Under the pieces are notes generated by a model that had not been told where the DNA came from, made no database searches, and saw only the letters and a program-made list of their open reading frames with translations. The position numbers and the translations under genes were made by a program. A DNA stretch of 43,191 nucleotides. Source: Promethearchaeia archaeon. Lineage in GTDB: Archaea > Asgardarchaeota > Lokiarchaeia > Sigyniarchaeales > SOKP01. This document shows, one piece after another, positions 24,102 through 31,994 of this stretch; position 1 is the stretch's first letter; every line of letters starts with the position of its first letter. The stretch is taken from positions 1-43,191 of the forward strand of contig JAHQWJ010000041.1 of the NCBI GenBank assembly GCA_029856125.1, written 5' to 3'.

Positions 24102-24740
24102 TTAATACTTCTTCTTTAAACCGATTAAATAAATTTCATTACTCTTTTTATTAGAAGATTTTGGTTTTAAGCTTCTTACAACCATAAAATGGTGTTTCAT
24201 CTTTTTGTAGAAATTCTCGAAATCAGCTCCTTGAAATACTTTTATTAAGAAATTTCCTTTGATTTTGAGGTTTTGAGTAAGCTTAAGGATGTTGAGACAG
24301 AGTTTAATTTGCCTTGCTTGATCACTAAACTTATTACCTGATTTGTTAATACTAGCATCAGAAAGAATGAGATCAAGTTTTTCTCCGTTGAAATAATTAT
24401 TAATTTCCACTTGAAACTCGGGAGATGTAAAATCCATTTTAACTATTTTTATGTCTTCAATAGGGGATAATCTCTTGAGATCTACTCCCATAATTTTGTA
24501 ATGATCGCGGTGATAATATTTGTCGTTGTGTTTTGTTAAATTTAATTCCGCATATTTTTTAGCTACTTGTAACCACGAACCCGGAGTACTACCTAAATCT
24601 AATATATAATACGCTCTTTTAAAAACATTATATCTTTTTTGAATATCCAGTAATTTAAAAGCTGATCGGGCTCTGTACCCCTCCCGCTTAGCTTGTTTAT
24701 AAACTGCATCTTTTCTATGTTCTTCTGCATCTTTTGACAT
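24102..24740 (-). CDS. rlmE: RlmE/FtsJ-like rRNA 2'-O-ribose methyltransferase
   Basis: A 212-residue SAM-dependent RNA 2'-O-methyltransferase of the RrmJ/FtsJ family. GYRARSAFKLLDIQ contains the first catalytic Lys, ILDLGSTPGSWLQVA is the SAM site, LDLILSDAS gives the catalytic Asp, FLIKVFQG the second Lys, and SNEIYLIG the Glu, completing the K-D-K-E tetrad. It probably targets 23S rRNA or a tRNA. It lies 10 bases downstream of trm1 on the same strand, forming an RNA modification operon. Confidence 0.9.
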   Translation of the reverse strand: MSKDAEEHRKDAVYKQAKREGYRARSAFKLLDIQKRYNVFKRAYYILDLGSTPGSWLQVAKKYAELNLTKHNDKYYHRDHYKIMGVDLKRLSPIEDIKIVKMDFTSPEFQVEINNYFNGEKLDLILSDASINKSGNKFSDQARQIKLCLNILKLTQNLKIKGNFLIKVFQGADFENFYKKMKHHFMVVRSLKPKSSNKKSNEIYLIGLKKKY

Positions 24741-24750
24741 GATTTTAATA

Positions 24751-25980
24751 CTAATTTAATTTTTTATTTTGTTTTAAGACTTTTTTTAATTCGTCGATTT
24801 TCATGTCTGTTTTTATCGAAATAAAATCGAAGTGAGTCCTTGAGGCTTTATAACCTTTCTCCTCAATTATCTTAATTATGTCTTCAAGTTTGGGGATAGA
24901 TGAAAGTTTTAATTGCTGCGATATTTTATGAATGTTATAATAAGAAACAGGCATATTTATTTCCGCGAGTGCGAATTTAAGGATTTTTCTTATCCTATTT
25001 TTGTTTTTAAAATTGAATTTCTCATTTAAAATACTTAACTCTTCTAAATATGATTCTTGATGCAACTCACCAACCCATAAAGGTCCAGAATATGACAAAT
25101 GCTTTCCACTTAGGCATATTGGGCATTTTTGAGGAACTTTTAAGAGATCCTCAATAATTAATGAACGATCCCCACAATTATTACAATGAATAATATACCC
25201 GTAATTTTTTGGTAAATTTTTTAATATCTTTGACTTCCCTCTGAAACTTAGTGCAAAAATTCTTATGAAATGGTTAGAATAGAAAGTTAAAAGCGGTATT
25301 ATGCCTAAATTGTTTATATTAGCAATTCTTGAGATAAAAGATATTAATATTCGCGCCCCAATTTCCTTGCAGTAATCTGTGTGAAGCGGTTTGGCCATAT
25401 ATTTTCTAATACAAGCCTTTGGTTTAACTCCAAATAACACTGCTGTATCTGTCGCCGTTATACATAACAACCCGTTATCTTTTTTTATTGCTTTAAAGGC
25501 AGAATCAATAAAAAAATTTGGAGTGCCAAAGGGATCGATTGAAATAACATCTGGTAAGACAGAATTTCGAGAAATTTCAGAAAATAATAGGTTAGCGTCT
25601 TTATTTAATACTTCCGCTTGTTCAGGATCAATTTTATTTAATTCTAAATTGTGTTTAATTAGCTCAATTGATATGGGATTTATGTCGTTTAAATATATTT
25701 TTTCAACATTCTTTGTATTTTTTAACAATCTTATTAAACCAATACCCGAAGCCGCCATTGAATCTACTACTACTAACGGGGTTTGGCTTATAGTGTTATT
25801 ATATGCTAGAATAGCTAAGATTGAAATATCCCTGTTTATCTCCATTCTTTCGTTATAAAAGACATTCATAGATTTAGAGGGGATAGCATTGTTATCTGTT
25901 TCGTGTAAAAAGAATTTCACAGAACCTTCTTGTTTTGTAATGTATTTATTTTTACCAGAATCTTGATTTTCAGTTTTCAT
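24751..25980 (-). CDS. trm1: tRNA (guanine26-N2)-dimethyltransferase Trm1
   Basis: A 409-residue Trm1, which dimethylates G26 of tRNA in archaea and eukaryotes. Core motifs: VFYNERMEINRDISI, the SAM-binding VVDSMAASGIGLIRLL, KIYLNDINPISIELI, the catalytic VISIDPFGTPNFFIDSA, and LCITATDTAVLFGVKPKA. The C-terminal domain includes a zinc site with two C-x2-C pairs (CNNC near residue 265 and CPIC about 25 residues later). Length is normal. It is the first gene of the pair with rlmE. Confidence 0.95.
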   Translation of the reverse strand: MKTENQDSGKNKYITKQEGSVKFFLHETDNNAIPSKSMNVFYNERMEINRDISILAILAYNNTISQTPLVVVDSMAASGIGLIRLLKNTKNVEKIYLNDINPISIELIKHNLELNKIDPEQAEVLNKDANLLFSEISRNSVLPDVISIDPFGTPNFFIDSAFKAIKKDNGLLCITATDTAVLFGVKPKACIRKYMAKPLHTDYCKEIGARILISFISRIANINNLGIIPLLTFYSNHFIRIFALSFRGKSKILKNLPKNYGYIIHCNNCGDRSLIIEDLLKVPQKCPICLSGKHLSYSGPLWVGELHQESYLEELSILNEKFNFKNKNRIRKILKFALAEINMPVSYYNIHKISQQLKLSSIPKLEDIIKIIEEKGYKASRTHFDFISIKTDMKIDELKKVLKQNKKLN

Positions 25981-26007
25981 ATTATCTTTTACTTATTAAC
26001 TAGTGAA

Positions 26008-27003
26008 TTAGGTTGTTGATAAAAAGAGGGTTACTGGCTTTTCGCTTCCTAACAAACCGCCAGAAGTTCTCATATGAATCTCATTAACATTATCTACAGT
26101 TAAGGGTTCAATATTATCCATTTTTTTAACCTCATCTGTGTTTTCGGTGCTACCAATAATTAAAAAAACTCCTTTTAGAGTTTTAATGATAAATGCCAAT
26201 GGAAGCCATTCATAATAAGTGCGTATTTTAGCTTTTGGTGAAGGAAAATATGAATATATTCCACCATAAGTTATTATGGCATGTAAATCCCCAACAAAAC
26301 TTCCACTATAGCGATCTTTGAAATTTCGATTAATTAACGCTTGTTCGTAAGCTTTACATTTATCGGACCACTTTGTTGAATCTCCTCCAAGGCACCTTAT
26401 ACCTCCTTCCATATTATTAGGTAATTTTTTTAACTCTTGATAAATATAATGATAAAAAGTCATACTATATGGGGATGTATCCAGAATGAATTCTGCAACT
26501 TTACCATTAAGAGCTAAAACTAGGTTAGTATAAATCCCATAAAGAACATAGAAACTACAAATAAGAGTTCCCATTTCATTGTATATTCCCACAATCGTCC
26601 CTACGGTTCTATTAACTATAACATTAGATGAACCGTCTACGGGATCTATTGTAATTCCAAACTTTCCATTACCTAGAACAGGTTCAGCTTCTTCAGAAGC
26701 AATAAATAGAAAATTGGCATCGCTTTCTTGGAGTGCTTTCAGGATAATGCTATGTGTTAATACATCCTCGTGAATTTGGGCTTCCCCATAAAGATTGATT
26801 GTATGCTTTTCTACATTTTCAATTTCCATTCTTTGTTCGATTTCGCGTGATGTTATTCCTCTTTCTAATAAACCCCTAATGGGAATCGTAGCATCAGCAA
26901 TTGTTTCAATAATCTCAATTAATTCGTCCCTATCTGAAAATGAATGTGGAATATCATTATCCAACCATTTTGATAATTTAATACTTTCTATTCTTTCGCT
27001 CAT
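26008..27003 (-). CDS. fbp: Class I fructose-1,6-bisphosphatase
   Basis: A 331-residue class I FBPase, which dephosphorylates fructose 1,6-bisphosphate in gluconeogenesis. FBPase rather than inositol monophosphatase is supported by NLYGEAQIHEDVL, the IASEEAEPV segment, the metal site TIDPVDGSSNVIVNRTVGTI, the late GGIYSYFPSPKAKIRTYYEW and a C-terminal EIHMRTSGG. The length matches the class. Many archaea use the bifunctional class V enzyme instead, so a class I gene is notable. It is a single gene downstream of the second RecA-like gene. Confidence 0.85.
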   Translation of the reverse strand: MSERIESIKLSKWLDNDIPHSFSDRDELIEIIETIADATIPIRGLLERGITSREIEQRMEIENVEKHTINLYGEAQIHEDVLTHSIILKALQESDANFLFIASEEAEPVLGNGKFGITIDPVDGSSNVIVNRTVGTIVGIYNEMGTLICSFYVLYGIYTNLVLALNGKVAEFILDTSPYSMTFYHYIYQELKKLPNNMEGGIRCLGGDSTKWSDKCKAYEQALINRNFKDRYSGSFVGDLHAIITYGGIYSYFPSPKAKIRTYYEWLPLAFIIKTLKGVFLIIGSTENTDEVKKMDNIEPLTVDNVNEIHMRTSGGLLGSEKPVTLFLSTT

Positions 27004-27085
27004 TAAAACAACTCATTAAATAATTTCTAAATGTTAGTTCTCGAATTAAAATAATGAGCTATAATTGATAATCTTTTATAATTTT

Positions 27086-27778
27086 TTATTCAAAACCGCG
27101 TTTAGTTAACATGGAATTTAGCATAAACGGTGTATTATCATTTCCTCTATCTAAAACAAACCTTCGGTTATTTGCTATATCTGTTCGTTCGATTTTGATA
27201 GAATTTGTCACCCAATATTGCATAACATTACCACCGCTTTCCACTTCGAAAGTTTGCCCTTCTTGAGTTCTTCTACTATTTTCATTTACAATCAAGATAC
27301 TAATCTCATATTTTTGTTCTAAATTAACCAAATTAGCTAACAATTGATTTAGTCGATAATTCAGAATAACATTTTTTCCTTTTTTCTCATGATTTAATTC
27401 TAATCGATATAAATCCGTTATAGAGTCTATAATTATTAAATTAAATGTCACATTCTTAGTTTTTAAATCATTTAGAACGACAAATTCCAAATTAAATATA
27501 AAATTGAATATATCATCAAAATTCGTGGCATGAATAAATATAATACGTTCTAAAACATCCTCTAAATTGTTTTCAAACACAGCACTAATTTTTTTGAATG
27601 GAAAATTTGGTTTTGTGTATATATAAAGCACTTTTTTTTTATTTAGCGCATATATATTAGCTGTTTGAAGTGATAATGTAGTTTTCCCAACACCAAAGTC
27701 ACCCCATAATGAAGTTATTCCCTTTTTGGCACCATTAGATTTAAAGAACTCATTTATTTTAGTTAAGGGAAATTGCAT
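27086..27778 (-). CDS. Second RecA-fold ATPase, RadB/KaiC-like
   Basis: A 230-residue single-domain RecA-fold ATPase. Walker A is GDFGVGKTT (about 26-34) and Walker B is NLIIIDSITDLYRL. ISILIVNENSRR and the Gly-rich SGGNVMQYW region resemble the DNA-binding loop area of RadB-like proteins. The last strand pair ends FMLNSMLTKRGFE. It is divergent to the RNase H-like candidate gene with only 42 bases between the starts. It differs strongly from the first RecA-like protein (22.5-23.3 kb), so this is not a recent duplication. A role in DNA repair is inferred. Confidence 0.7.
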   Translation of the reverse strand: MQFPLTKINEFFKSNGAKKGITSLWGDFGVGKTTLSLQTANIYALNKKKVLYIYTKPNFPFKKISAVFENNLEDVLERIIFIHATNFDDIFNFIFNLEFVVLNDLKTKNVTFNLIIIDSITDLYRLELNHEKKGKNVILNYRLNQLLANLVNLEQKYEISILIVNENSRRTQEGQTFEVESGGNVMQYWVTNSIKIERTDIANNRRFVLDRGNDNTPFMLNSMLTKRGFE

Positions 27779-27780
27779 AA

Positions 27781-27815
27781 TTAAAAATTTTTAATTGTTT
27801 CTTTAATTTATATAA
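27781..27815. promoter_or_regulatory. Compact divergent promoter region
   Basis: The 42-base gap between the RecA-like gene (minus) and the RNase H-like gene (plus) holds two TATA-like stretches. TTTATATAA at 27807-27815 suits the minus-strand gene, and AAAATTTTTAATT near 27783-27795 suits the plus-strand gene. Shared control of the pair is likely. Confidence 0.35.
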
Positions 27816-27820
27816 TTAAT

Positions 27821-28669
27821 TTGAGAAATCAACCTTTATATATCTTAACAGAGGATTTAAATTTCTTCTATATAATAAAGAGTGAGTTAGATAAGTATAA
27901 AATTCATTTTCAAATCCTAAATTTAGATTCTAAAATTCCCGATATTCCATCAATCATACTTACAACTTCCAATGATTATCAAAAACTTGGAAATAAAAAT
28001 CGTGTTAATTATCTTGTCTATTCAAAAAATATTGATTTTGGTAACTATTTCTTACATGTTATTGCTACTGTGAGAATAGGATACAAGAAGTTTTATTCTA
28101 ATTTAACTTTTTCTATCGATCCCGGTAAAAAGCTAGGCTTAATGGTTTTTTTAGATGATTATTATCTAGATTCATACTGTTGTTTTGAAAGTAGTGATTT
28201 CTTTGCTATTGTTCATAAGTATATAGCCATATTTGAAGAAGATAATCCAACTCTGATGAAATTAAACTTCAAATTGGGGCGAGGTGTTCTTGACATCACT
28301 CATGATTTAGTAAAGCAAATTTACTTCATGTTTCAGAATCGAAAGTATCTCAGAGTATGTTTAATCGATGAGTTTAAGTCGTCGCAATTTAAATTATCAA
28401 AAAATACAATTGGCAAAAAGTTTACAAAAGATGAAATTTCAGCTTTGATATTGGCGTTTAGATTTGGAATCGATGTTAGATATGATAATTATAACGATAT
28501 TTTTAAACAGTTAAGGATGAAAAAAATATTTATCAGAAAAAATAACACAGAGAGATCTAAAAATCGTGATGAACCCTTTTTATTATTAGAGGAAATAATA
28601 GTTAATGTTTTGAATGGGAAGTTATCTCTCAGTAAAGCTATAGAAATTACATCCGCTAATAATGGATAA
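27821..28669 (+). CDS. Possible RNase H-fold (RuvC-like) protein
   Basis: A 282-residue protein of no firm family. After an alpha-beta N-terminal region (1-90) comes an RNase H-fold-like pattern. Strand 1 is TFSIDPGKKLGLMVFLDD with Asp100 in a D-P-G-x3-G motif, as in RuvC and YqgF. A later strand is YLRVCLIDEF with Asp183/Glu184, and the final helix KDEISALILAFRFG (Asp204/Glu205) resembles the acidic D-x2-DA-x-A helix of RuvC. It begins with TTG, since no ATG is available near the start. It pairs divergently with a RecA-like ATPase, which supports a DNA role. Nuclease activity is a prediction. Confidence 0.5.
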   Translation: MRNQPLYILTEDLNFFYIIKSELDKYKIHFQILNLDSKIPDIPSIILTTSNDYQKLGNKNRVNYLVYSKNIDFGNYFLHVIATVRIGYKKFYSNLTFSIDPGKKLGLMVFLDDYYLDSYCCFESSDFFAIVHKYIAIFEEDNPTLMKLNFKLGRGVLDITHDLVKQIYFMFQNRKYLRVCLIDEFKSSQFKLSKNTIGKKFTKDEISALILAFRFGIDVRYDNYNDIFKQLRMKKIFIRKNNTERSKNRDEPFLLLEEIIVNVLNGKLSLSKAIEITSANNG

Positions 28670-28810
28670 TAAAAAAATATTTATCTTTTTTACAATTTTA
28701 TATTAATAAGAACGATAAAAGCATATTACTTTTTTCACTGAAATGCAAAAATATATTTTCTTGATGAGAATGCATTTTACATTCCTGTCGTGTAGGGGAT
28801 ATTCAGAATT

Positions 28811-29908
28811 ATGAAAAGAATTAGAAGTATCGATATCTTCAGAGGTATTTGTATATTCTATATGACTTTTGGGCACATGGTTAATTGGTGGATTTCTCAA
28901 GGAGATTTCTGGTTATATGAGATTATTTGGAATTATGGTGCTCCAGTAGGAGGTGGTGGATTTTTATTAGTTTCAGGTATGAGTGCTTCAATATCCTTTA
29001 AGAGAAATCAGCTGAAGGCTCAAAGTTCTCAAGAATTTAATATGAAACGAGCTAGAAATGTTTATATGTTGAGGTGTTTGTTCATCTTCTTAATCTCTTT
29101 ATTATGGAATTTCATAGGTACACTTTTCATGGGACTTTCAGGAGTATGGTTATGGTTTGTAATACAAACAATTTCAGTATCTTTGTTTATGGCTTGGCCG
29201 TTTTTAAAAACATCCAGAATTTTTAGATTATCCATGTGTTTTGTATTTTGGATTGGTAACGAATTTGTATTCTATTGGTTGGCTCCTTACAGTAACACAC
29301 AAAACATATTAGGGTATCTTTTCTATTTTCTTTACAATTCTCCGGATCAAAATGTCATTTTGGGTTATTTTCCTTTTCTTCTTTTAGGAACCGTAATCGG
29401 TGATGTATTTTTCGAATCTAATGGTATTGACAATCTAATCGAAAGAAAATTGTTCTTAAAGAAGAAGATTTCTAGAAACGGTCTATTATTTGGAGGGTTT
29501 CTAATAACATTTGGACTGTTATATAATTTTCCTGATTTCTCGAATAAATCAACCTTTGCTTCACATATATTTATTGTTGGTATTCAACTTATAATAATGG
29601 CATTTTTGGTTTATATTAAAGAGATTAGAGTAATAAGTTTCCAAAAAAGTTATAGATTTTTTGAAATTTATTCTTTTTATTCTTTTACTTTATTCATTGC
29701 TCATGAAATTCTTTTCTTCCTATTTCAACCTATTTTTAATTTTATTAACATTTGGTGCGTAATTATCCCCATTTTAATTGCGTGGACTTTTCTATTTCGA
29801 TTTATTTACATAAAATGGGATAAAAACGCTTCACTTAAATTTCTAATTAATAAAATAGCTGTTGCTATAGCAGATAGAATTGAAATCGTTAAAGCAGGGA
29901 AGCATTAG
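28811..29908 (+). CDS. HGSNAT/DUF1624-type membrane acyltransferase, copy 1
   Basis: A 365-residue polytopic protein with about nine or ten hydrophobic helices. The N-terminus RIRSIDIFRGICIFYMTFGH and the following GGGGFLLVSGMSASIS are typical of DUF1624, related to heparan-alpha-glucosaminide N-acetyltransferase, which moves acetyl groups across a membrane onto sugars. The likely active His lies in TFGHMVNWW. It may modify cell-surface glycans. It is followed by a paralogue 98 bases downstream in the same direction. GGGGAT at 28795-28800 is a possible ribosome-binding site. Confidence 0.72.
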   Translation: MKRIRSIDIFRGICIFYMTFGHMVNWWISQGDFWLYEIIWNYGAPVGGGGFLLVSGMSASISFKRNQLKAQSSQEFNMKRARNVYMLRCLFIFLISLLWNFIGTLFMGLSGVWLWFVIQTISVSLFMAWPFLKTSRIFRLSMCFVFWIGNEFVFYWLAPYSNTQNILGYLFYFLYNSPDQNVILGYFPFLLLGTVIGDVFFESNGIDNLIERKLFLKKKISRNGLLFGGFLITFGLLYNFPDFSNKSTFASHIFIVGIQLIIMAFLVYIKEIRVISFQKSYRFFEIYSFYSFTLFIAHEILFFLFQPIFNFINIWCVIIPILIAWTFLFRFIYIKWDKNASLKFLINKIAVAIADRIEIVKAGKH

Positions 29909-30006
29909 CACTCTAACTTCTAAATCAAAAAATAAAATGAAAAGATAAAATGTAAATCTTCTAAAAAACAAACGATCGAAAAATCAATATTAAAACAAAA
30001 ATCATT

Positions 30007-31101
30007 ATGGAGAGACTAAAAAGCATAGATATATTTCGCGGATTATGTATGAGTTGGATGTTTCTCGGTCATTTAATAGAATGGTGGATTAGAGAGGAAT
30101 ATCTTTGGGTAAGAACATTTACATTTTTTATCTTTGATCCCATCGGAGCCTCTGGATTTTTGTTCATTTCGGGTGTTAGTATAACTCTATCGTACCGCAA
30201 CCGATTATACAGGGTTGAGGAAATAAAAGACCTAAGTTATTCAAGGGTGAAGATGTCTTACTTTTTAAGGGCATTTTTTTTACTAGCAATAGCGATAATC
30301 TATAATACTGCTATAGCTCTTTCTTATCAATTATCGTGGATTTGGACATGGTTTGTGCTTATGACTGCTGCTTTTTCACTGTTATTAATGTGGCCATTAT
30401 TTAATCTTTCAAAAATATCAAGAATTTTAATTGGCGTCATAATTTGGTTTATCAGTCAGTATCTTTATTTATTGCTCTCTCCATATCAAAATCAATTAAA
30501 TATTCAAGGGATATTTTATCACTTTTTTTATAACGATTATAGTCAAGATCCATTATTAATTTTTTTTTCATTTTTTCTTTTTGGAACTGTAGTTGGCGAC
30601 ATTTTGAATAATCTAAATAACAACAGAAACCCTGAACTTAAGAGAAAACAATTAAAGAAGAAAATAATAATACCTACAAGTCTTATTAGTTTAGGTTTAA
30701 TTTTATTCGGCGTATTGTTTAACTTTCCATCATTTCTGAGCAGAAGTAGTCTTTCTTGGCTATTTTACGCAATAGGAATCGATTTATTAGTGTTAATGAT
30801 CTTAATAATTCTTGAGGAATATAAGATATTCAGCACTAAGAAAAGTTATCGCGTATTTTTCTATTTCTCCTATTATTCATTTACGGTCTATTTAGGACAT
30901 AATTTCTTATATTTCATATTTTATAAAAAATTAGACTTGGTAACTATTTGGATTGCCGTAGTCTTAACATTTTTAGTGTTTAGTTTGTTTCTCAGACAAA
31001 TATATAAAATGTGGGGTTGGAAAGCGTCGTTAAAGGCAGTATTAGGAAAAACTAGTTTCAAGTTAGCATATAAAATCGAGGAAAAGAAAAGAAGAGAATA
31101 A
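30007..31101 (+). CDS. HGSNAT/DUF1624-type membrane acyltransferase, copy 2
   Basis: A 364-residue paralogue of the preceding gene. Shared landmarks in the same order are the start (R/K)SIDIFRG, the GH-x3-WWI motif, GFLF-I-SG, a W-x-WFV helix, the short periplasmic SPYQNQ segment, FGTVVGDI, LFNFPSF and a C-terminal KMWGWKASLKA (copy 1: KWDKNASLKF). Divergence is substantial, so the duplication is old. Both copies keep the conserved His near residue 22, so both may be active, perhaps with different acceptors. Confidence 0.72.
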   Translation: MERLKSIDIFRGLCMSWMFLGHLIEWWIREEYLWVRTFTFFIFDPIGASGFLFISGVSITLSYRNRLYRVEEIKDLSYSRVKMSYFLRAFFLLAIAIIYNTAIALSYQLSWIWTWFVLMTAAFSLLLMWPLFNLSKISRILIGVIIWFISQYLYLLLSPYQNQLNIQGIFYHFFYNDYSQDPLLIFFSFFLFGTVVGDILNNLNNNRNPELKRKQLKKKIIIPTSLISLGLILFGVLFNFPSFLSRSSLSWLFYAIGIDLLVLMILIILEEYKIFSTKKSYRVFFYFSYYSFTVYLGHNFLYFIFYKKLDLVTIWIAVVLTFLVFSLFLRQIYKMWGWKASLKAVLGKTSFKLAYKIEEKKRRE

Positions 31102-31187
31102 ATGTGGGATTTTATTGTATTTATATTGATGTAAGACTACACTCTCATTATTTAGAATTAAAAGTTTGATAAATTGAGATTAGAAAG

Positions 31188-31994
31188 ATGAAAGAACGCT
31201 TAGATATCGTATTAGTAGATAGGAGATTAGTAGAAAGCAGGACAAAAGCACAGTGGTTAATTAAGAGCGGTTTTGTTTTTGTAAATGATGCGAAAATTCT
31301 AAAATCTAGCAAGAGGGTTGATATTAACTCGAAAATTAACCTTACAAAAAAATATCCTTATGTTGGAAGGGGGGGTCTAAAATTAGAAGCTGCTCTTAAA
31401 AGTTTTTCAGTCGATGTTCAAGGAAAAATTTGTGTTGATATTGGTGCATCAGTTGGAGGTTTTACAGATTGCTTGTTGCAACATGGTGCGTTAAAAATTT
31501 ATACAGTTGATACTGCCACTGATTTACTTCATCCGTCTTTAACATGCAAAGATGATAAGATTGTAGAATTCTTTGGCGTTGATGCAAGAGAATTGACATC
31601 CTTACCAGAGAAGGTAGATATTACAACTATAGATGTAACCTTCTCTTCACTCAGGTCAGTTCTTCCAAATGTTAAGAGTTATTTAAAGCAAGATGGAGAT
31701 ATCATTGTTTTAGTTAAGCCTCTTTTTGAAACCAATTTTCAGCAAGAAAAAAAATTTAAAATTATAAACGATTTATATAAGAGAATTTTAAGAGAATTCA
31801 TAGGATGGAGCAAAATGAACTCACTATATCCTAAAGGTTTAATCGCTTCTCCATTGTTAGGAAAAGGAGGATCAATTGAATTTTTGGTACATTTTCAGAT
31901 CGATAAGGAATTTGTTTTTAAAACTGATAATACTATTGATGAAGCCTTAAAGGATGCCAAAGAATTAAATTCTAATTACTTGGATAGTTTTTAA
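31188..31994 (+). CDS. tlyA: TlyA-family rRNA 2'-O-methyltransferase (S4 + FtsJ domains)
   Basis: A 268-residue TlyA-type protein. Residues 1-58 form an S4 RNA-binding domain (ERLDIVLVDRRLVESRTKAQ). PYVGRGGLKLEAAL links to an FtsJ-like Rossmann domain with the SAM motif CVDIGASVGGFTDCLLQHGA, YTVDTATDLLHPSL and LVKPLFE. In bacteria TlyA methylates ribose 2'-OH groups of 16S and 23S rRNA. It is mostly a bacterial family, so lateral acquisition is plausible. The 3' end overlaps the convergent DUF362 gene by 23 bases. Confidence 0.85.
   Translation: MKERLDIVLVDRRLVESRTKAQWLIKSGFVFVNDAKILKSSKRVDINSKINLTKKYPYVGRGGLKLEAALKSFSVDVQGKICVDIGASVGGFTDCLLQHGALKIYTVDTATDLLHPSLTCKDDKIVEFFGVDARELTSLPEKVDITTIDVTFSSLRSVLPNVKSYLKQDGDIIVLVKPLFETNFQQEKKFKIINDLYKRILREFIGWSKMNSLYPKGLIASPLLGKGGSIEFLVHFQIDKEFVFKTDNTIDEALKDAKELNSNYLDSF

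Noticed and set aside
24751..25980. Generic DNA or protein methyltransferase
   Set aside because: SIDPFGTP, TATDTAVL and the two C-x2-C pairs together are specific to Trm1.
26008..27003. Inositol monophosphatase
   Set aside because: NLYGEAQ, GGIYSYFP and the C-terminal IH-x-R motif fit class I FBPase better, although the metal site is shared.
28670..28810. A small RNA gene or tRNA in this gap
   Set aside because: AT-rich with only a 5-bp GAATG/CATTC hairpin. No tRNA-like arms or box motifs seen.
28703..28900. Minus-strand frame of 65 codons upstream of the first HGSNAT-like gene
   Set aside because: Overlaps the start of a convincing gene on the other strand, and its composition looks like translated AT-rich spacer.
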